Assembly (NCBI GenBank): GCA_941918925.1
Contig: OW799235.1
Coordinates: 104,487,947 to 104,551,946 of the forward strand
From: Phyto melanocephala
Taxonomy: Eukaryota > Arthropoda > Insecta > Diptera > Rhinophoridae
Length of the DNA stretch: 64,000 nt
Reading direction: 5' to 3'
Shown: piece by piece, positions 60,283 through 64,000 of the stretch
Layout: every line of letters starts with the position of its first letter
Numbering within the stretch: position 1 is the first letter of the stretch
The notes under the pieces: generated by a model
Told to the model about the DNA's origin: nothing
Databases searched by the model: none
What the model saw: the letters and a program-made list of their open reading frames with translations, nothing else
Made by a program: the position numbers and the translations under genes

Positions 60283-62072
60283 CAAACCCACATTTCTCTC
60301 TTTTTTTTTAATAAAAACTTTCTTATTATACAAAAGGACATTAATTTAATTTCATCTTCTAGTAGAATATAGAAAATTATTTTGGAAGTTTCTACGGGGA
60401 CCAAAAAGGACCTAAAAGGAGAATTTGTAAAGTGGTTTCACCAGACATAGAATATTATGTAATTTTCAACACATTCATAATTGGTAGAAAGGAGAAAATT
60501 GCAAAAACAAGTTTATACTTTTTAAAGCGTATTTGTTACTATGCATTTTTATTATCCTTTTTCTATTTTCAAAAGTATAGACTTTTGATCCAAGGTGAGA
60601 TTTTAAATCAAATGGGCGATACAAAAAGTACACTCTTGCATTTACATGGCACTTTTAGTATTTCCTAAGTTTATAAAGCAAGAATTTTTAAATTGGGAAC
60701 CATTGATTCAAGATGAGATTAAAAATGAAATGACCGACCAAAAGGATATTGTCTCCCATTTTTAGGGAACTTTTGTATGTGTGCATTTTTATGGTACTTT
60801 TTGAGCTTTCTAAGTTTTAAGCTAGAATTTTGATATTGGAAGCATTGAACCCAAGTCGAGAATAAAAAGTATTCCCACTTTTGAAGGTAAAGTTTTAATC
60901 CAATAAATATATATCTGTACTGGTATTGAATAGGTTTACTCTTCTCTCTTATTCGAAATATTCGATCTTATTCTTATTTGATCTTGTCAAATGTTTCTAA
61001 AGCATAGGAAAGTTAATCAGACTGCACCTACTTTATGTATTAATTTTCAATTCTCAAATAAATAAATAAATAAGTAAAACAATTTTTTGAAACATAATTA
61101 TGTTAATTTTTTTTTGGCGCACTGGCTGTTCTTGGAATGATACAACGCAACTTTACTGTTATTGTTTTCTCGATACTGTACATCAAAGCAAACCATTTAT
61201 ACATTAAAAAAACACATATGCTGACTGTTTATTAGTTTGTAACAAAATATCGTAGTTCTTGTCTCTTACCCTTATTCAGAATTTTGTAACAAGAATGTAT
61301 GAAAATTGAAAAATTAAACTTTTTATATGAGAATTGACACATAACTCAAATTTGTTAAAATTAAGTTACCGTAATAAAGCTCACAATAACGGTATTAGTC
61401 ACATTTATTAAAATCTAAGTTACCGTAATAAAGTTTGAAATTATGATGTCAGTGTCAAAGACTGAACTATGTAGAGTAAATAGTATACTTTTAATTATTG
61501 TTTGTCTATTCCTTTTTACTATAACGTCGTTGGTAAAATATTGTGTCCTATGCGACATATAAAACCTTTACATATAGAACACAATAATTTACGAACTACG
61601 ACAATTAAATTATATTTTCCATATATGCAGCTAAAATGTACGTGTGTAGTTTTTAAGGCAAAGACAAAGAGTTGTCAGTTTGTTTAAAGCATGCTATGAA
61701 ATCCGCGCTTAAAAGTAACTTTTTAGTCATTTTTATATCTCGTTATTTGGGAGAAAAGATGAAATAAAGTTTAACGATTTTTTCCATATAAGAAATTTTG
61801 CTACCAAGATGTGTTAAAAATTATTACACTGTAATATCCATAATTCCTGTCACGCTCTCAGCACTCAGATTTTAATTAACTTTGCATATGTATGTATGTT
61901 TAAATGTACATATAATAAATAAATCCATTTGTAGTTAATTCGTTATTTAATTATTGGGATCTGTTTTATTTTTCCTAATTACATGCTTTTTGTTTGGTTG
62001 ACCTAGTTTTACAATTACAAAAAATCCCACAATACAATAAGAATGTAATAGTTAAATTTTTATTTAAATCTA
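60283..62072. other. AT-rich DNA, nothing recognised
   Basis: A direct repeat TAAGTTACCGTAATAAAG occurs twice (61363 and 61420 region). No gene is supported. Confidence 0.4.
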
Positions 62073-62076
62073 TATT

Positions 62077-63381
62077 AAAGAATGAGATCAGTGAAACCTT
62101 AACACACATTTTTAATTCCACCTTTCTTAATGCACAAAAAATATAACTGTTTATGATCAAGTTTGCATTTAAAAACTTGTCAAATTATGTGTACAAAATA
62201 ATAGCATAATCGGATTATTAGTTTGTTTGAAAATCGATTCCGAAGAAAAATTGCGTGAAAAAATAATAACAATTTTTTTTAAAAAATCCCAGTCGTACTT
62301 ACAAATCTATTGCAAATGAGATAAAGGTGTCACGACAAACAGTTTCGCGTGTGATAAAAGTGTATAACAAACGTCGTAGTATTAAAAGGAAAGCTGGAAG
62401 TGGAGCTAAAAAAGGTATAACTGACCCACAGTTAGCTTCAAAGATTGTTAGTCTTCTAAACCAAAATCCCAACCTCTCAAACCGTAAAGCCGCCTTAAAA
62501 GCAAACTGTTCCGATTTTTTTGTAAGGAAGGTTAAAAGATATGAAGGCCTTAAGTCCTACAAGATTCAGAAAGTGCCAGACAGAAATTCGAAGAAAAACT
62601 TGGATGCAAAAAGTCGTGCCAAAGAACTGCTTAGAAATTTTATCAACAAATATGAGTGTTGTATTATGGATGATGAGACTTCCGACGTTCTTGCCGACTT
62701 TTCTCAGCTCCCAGGGCGAAGTTATTATGTGGCCGATGGAAGAGGTAATGTCGATGACCAATTTAAGTTCCAAAAAAAGACAAAGTTTCCAAAGAAGTAC
62801 TTAGTTTGGCAAGCTATATGCACGTGCGGAGAAAGAAGCAGTAAATTTATTACTACTGGGACTATCAACACTGATATTTACATCAAGGAGTGCTTGCAGA
62901 AGAGGTTGCTTCCATTCATACGAAAACACAATAATTCAACATATTTTTGGCCCGACCTAGCGTCGTGTCATTATAGTAAATCTGCAGCAGAATGGTATGA
63001 AACAAATAATATAGTGGTAGTGCCAAAAGAAGCAAATCTAGGTGGATTGTCCAGAACTAAGGCCCATCGAACGTTACTGGGCTTTAGTCAAAAGAGTGCT
63101 GAAGGATACAAAACAAGTTGCTAATACTACTAAAATTTTTTCCCAGAAATGGTCTTATTCCAGCAATAAAGTTACTAAGGATACCATCAAAACCCTCATG
63201 GTCTCAATTCCGGAAAAGGTGAAACAGTTCATCAAAAAAAGCTGAATTTTTACAAAAAGCATTAATATTTTAATTAACTGTTATTTTATTGTTAAACCAC
63301 GCTATTTTCATTAAAATGGATTAATTCGTTTCAAAGTTATTGCGTTTTATTCGCGTTAAGGTTTCATCGATCTCATTCTTT
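62077..63381 (+). mobile_element. Tc1/mariner element, nearly complete (about 1.3 kb)
   Basis: Inverted repeats AAAGAATGAGATCAGTGAAA-CCTTAAC (62077-62103) and its reverse complement at 63355-63381 match at 25 of 27 positions and enclose one transposase gene. TA-rich sequence borders both ends. Element length and layout are those of a full Tc1/mariner transposon. Confidence 0.88.
62228..63244 (+). pseudogene. Tc1/mariner transposase, DD37E-type, with two frameshifts
   Basis: The helix-turn-helix is clear (KNPSRTYKSIANEIKVSRQT, then VSRVIKVYNKRRSIK, 62282 on), followed by a second DNA-binding part (NLSNRKAALKANCSDFFVRK). Catalytic residues: Asp in CIMDDETSDV (about 62670), Asp in YFWPDLASCH (about 62957) and Glu in CPELRPIERYW (about 63073). 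After correcting for one extra base, about 37 residues separate the second Asp from the Glu. One frameshift lies in the A/T run at 62272-62287, separating SEEKLREKIITIF from the body. Another lies at about 63036-63046. No ATG precedes the first segment. The C-terminus IPEKVKQFIKKS is intact. It cuts and pastes DNA in living relatives; this copy cannot make the whole enzyme. Confidence 0.88.
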
Positions 63382-64000
63382 ATATGTAAGTTCGTGGGTA
63401 TTTTTATATTTTTTTATTAAACGAATTATTTGCGAATTTTGCAACTGTCAAACCAATAAACCGCAAACCTCTAAAAACTAATTTATTATTATATACAATT
63501 GACATTTTTTTTTTGATTCAATAATTGTCAATCAATAAAGTTTATTTAAATACTTCAGTTTATAATTATGAGTCGATGGGCGGTATAAAATCTACAAAGA
63601 AATGTCGATTTATTTTTTTATCAAATAATTATTTGTAAATAGCATTGCTCATTTGTGTATTTTATTTTGGCAGAAATAAATAAAAATTGAATAGATATGT
63701 ATATGTATATGCATGCCTACAATGTAAAGTATATTGTGCACATACATGCATAAATACATGTACATATATGTGTGTGTATATATATATATGATTTTGAAAA
63801 GGCCCTTAACGCTTAAACAAAACGCTAAATGGAGTGCATTAAAATGCAAAGGAATATACAAAAAAATCATTGATCTCATCAAGTAACGCAATTTGTCAAA
63901 CACTGCACGAGAACAATATTAGCAAGCCGGTCAACATAAAAATTGAAATCCGAAATGGTTTCCAACTGTCAAACTTTGTACGATTTAGTTTGATAACAAT
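63382..64000. other. AT-rich DNA to the right window edge
   Basis: Contains TATG/CATA runs (63690-63790). 63800-63960 has slightly less AT-rich sequence that could be a mobile-element scrap, but no protein match was recognised. Confidence 0.35.

Noticed and set aside
1..64000. CRISPR array, tRNA or rRNA genes
   Set aside because: The window is eukaryotic; the only regular repeats are microsatellites, Helitron units and transposon ends, and no tRNA or rRNA consensus was spotted by eye.

Overview
The window is AT-rich, intron-containing and repeat-laden nuclear DNA from a fly. Insulin-like peptide (ILP) genes of dipteran type, CAACAACAA-rich leader-like DNA, mini-me/DINE-1-like repeats and many mariner-family relics point to a higher fly. 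A calyptrate such as a blow fly or house fly is my best guess, but the species cannot be read from the sequence.

The main content is a cluster of ILP genes, all on the minus strand. Four look intact: ILP-A (11062-11500), ILP-B (24048-24975), ILP-C (29509-29930) and ILP-D (37601-40778). A decayed fifth copy lies between C and D (about 35521-35900). Each intact gene has two coding exons: signal peptide plus B chain, then C peptide plus A chain. They are joined by one phase-1 intron at the insulin-family position. Each also has a TATAAATA box 33-34 nt upstream of an initiator-like CA, so they look like compact, separately transcribed secreted-hormone genes. B and C, and probably the pseudogene, form a closer subgroup. 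The letters A-D are positional labels only; I could not assign orthology to individual Drosophila Ilp genes.

On the plus strand, 7942-8038 looks like the signal-peptide first coding exon of another gene, with a strong phase-1 donor and a long A-rich leader-like region upstream. Its other exons were not found. If they lie to the right of the window, the ILP cluster would sit inside its intron.

The rest is mobile DNA. It includes a composite 4.8-kb mini-me/DINE-1-like element (14393-19231) with a head-to-tail Helitron array inside it, and a second copy (57548-60282) that keeps the empty Helitron site. Shorter DINE-1-like copies are scattered throughout. There is also a solo Helitron inside the ILP-D intron, a PIF/Harbinger MITE with a TTA duplication, and a TTAA-flanked piggyBac relic. 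A nearly complete but frameshifted Tc1/mariner element with a DD37E-type catalytic triad lies at 62077-63381. At least six relics of one mariner-like transposase family, a hAT C-terminal fragment and several small MITEs complete the set. Long stretches hold nothing but AT-rich sequence. No tRNA, rRNA or CRISPR array was seen.
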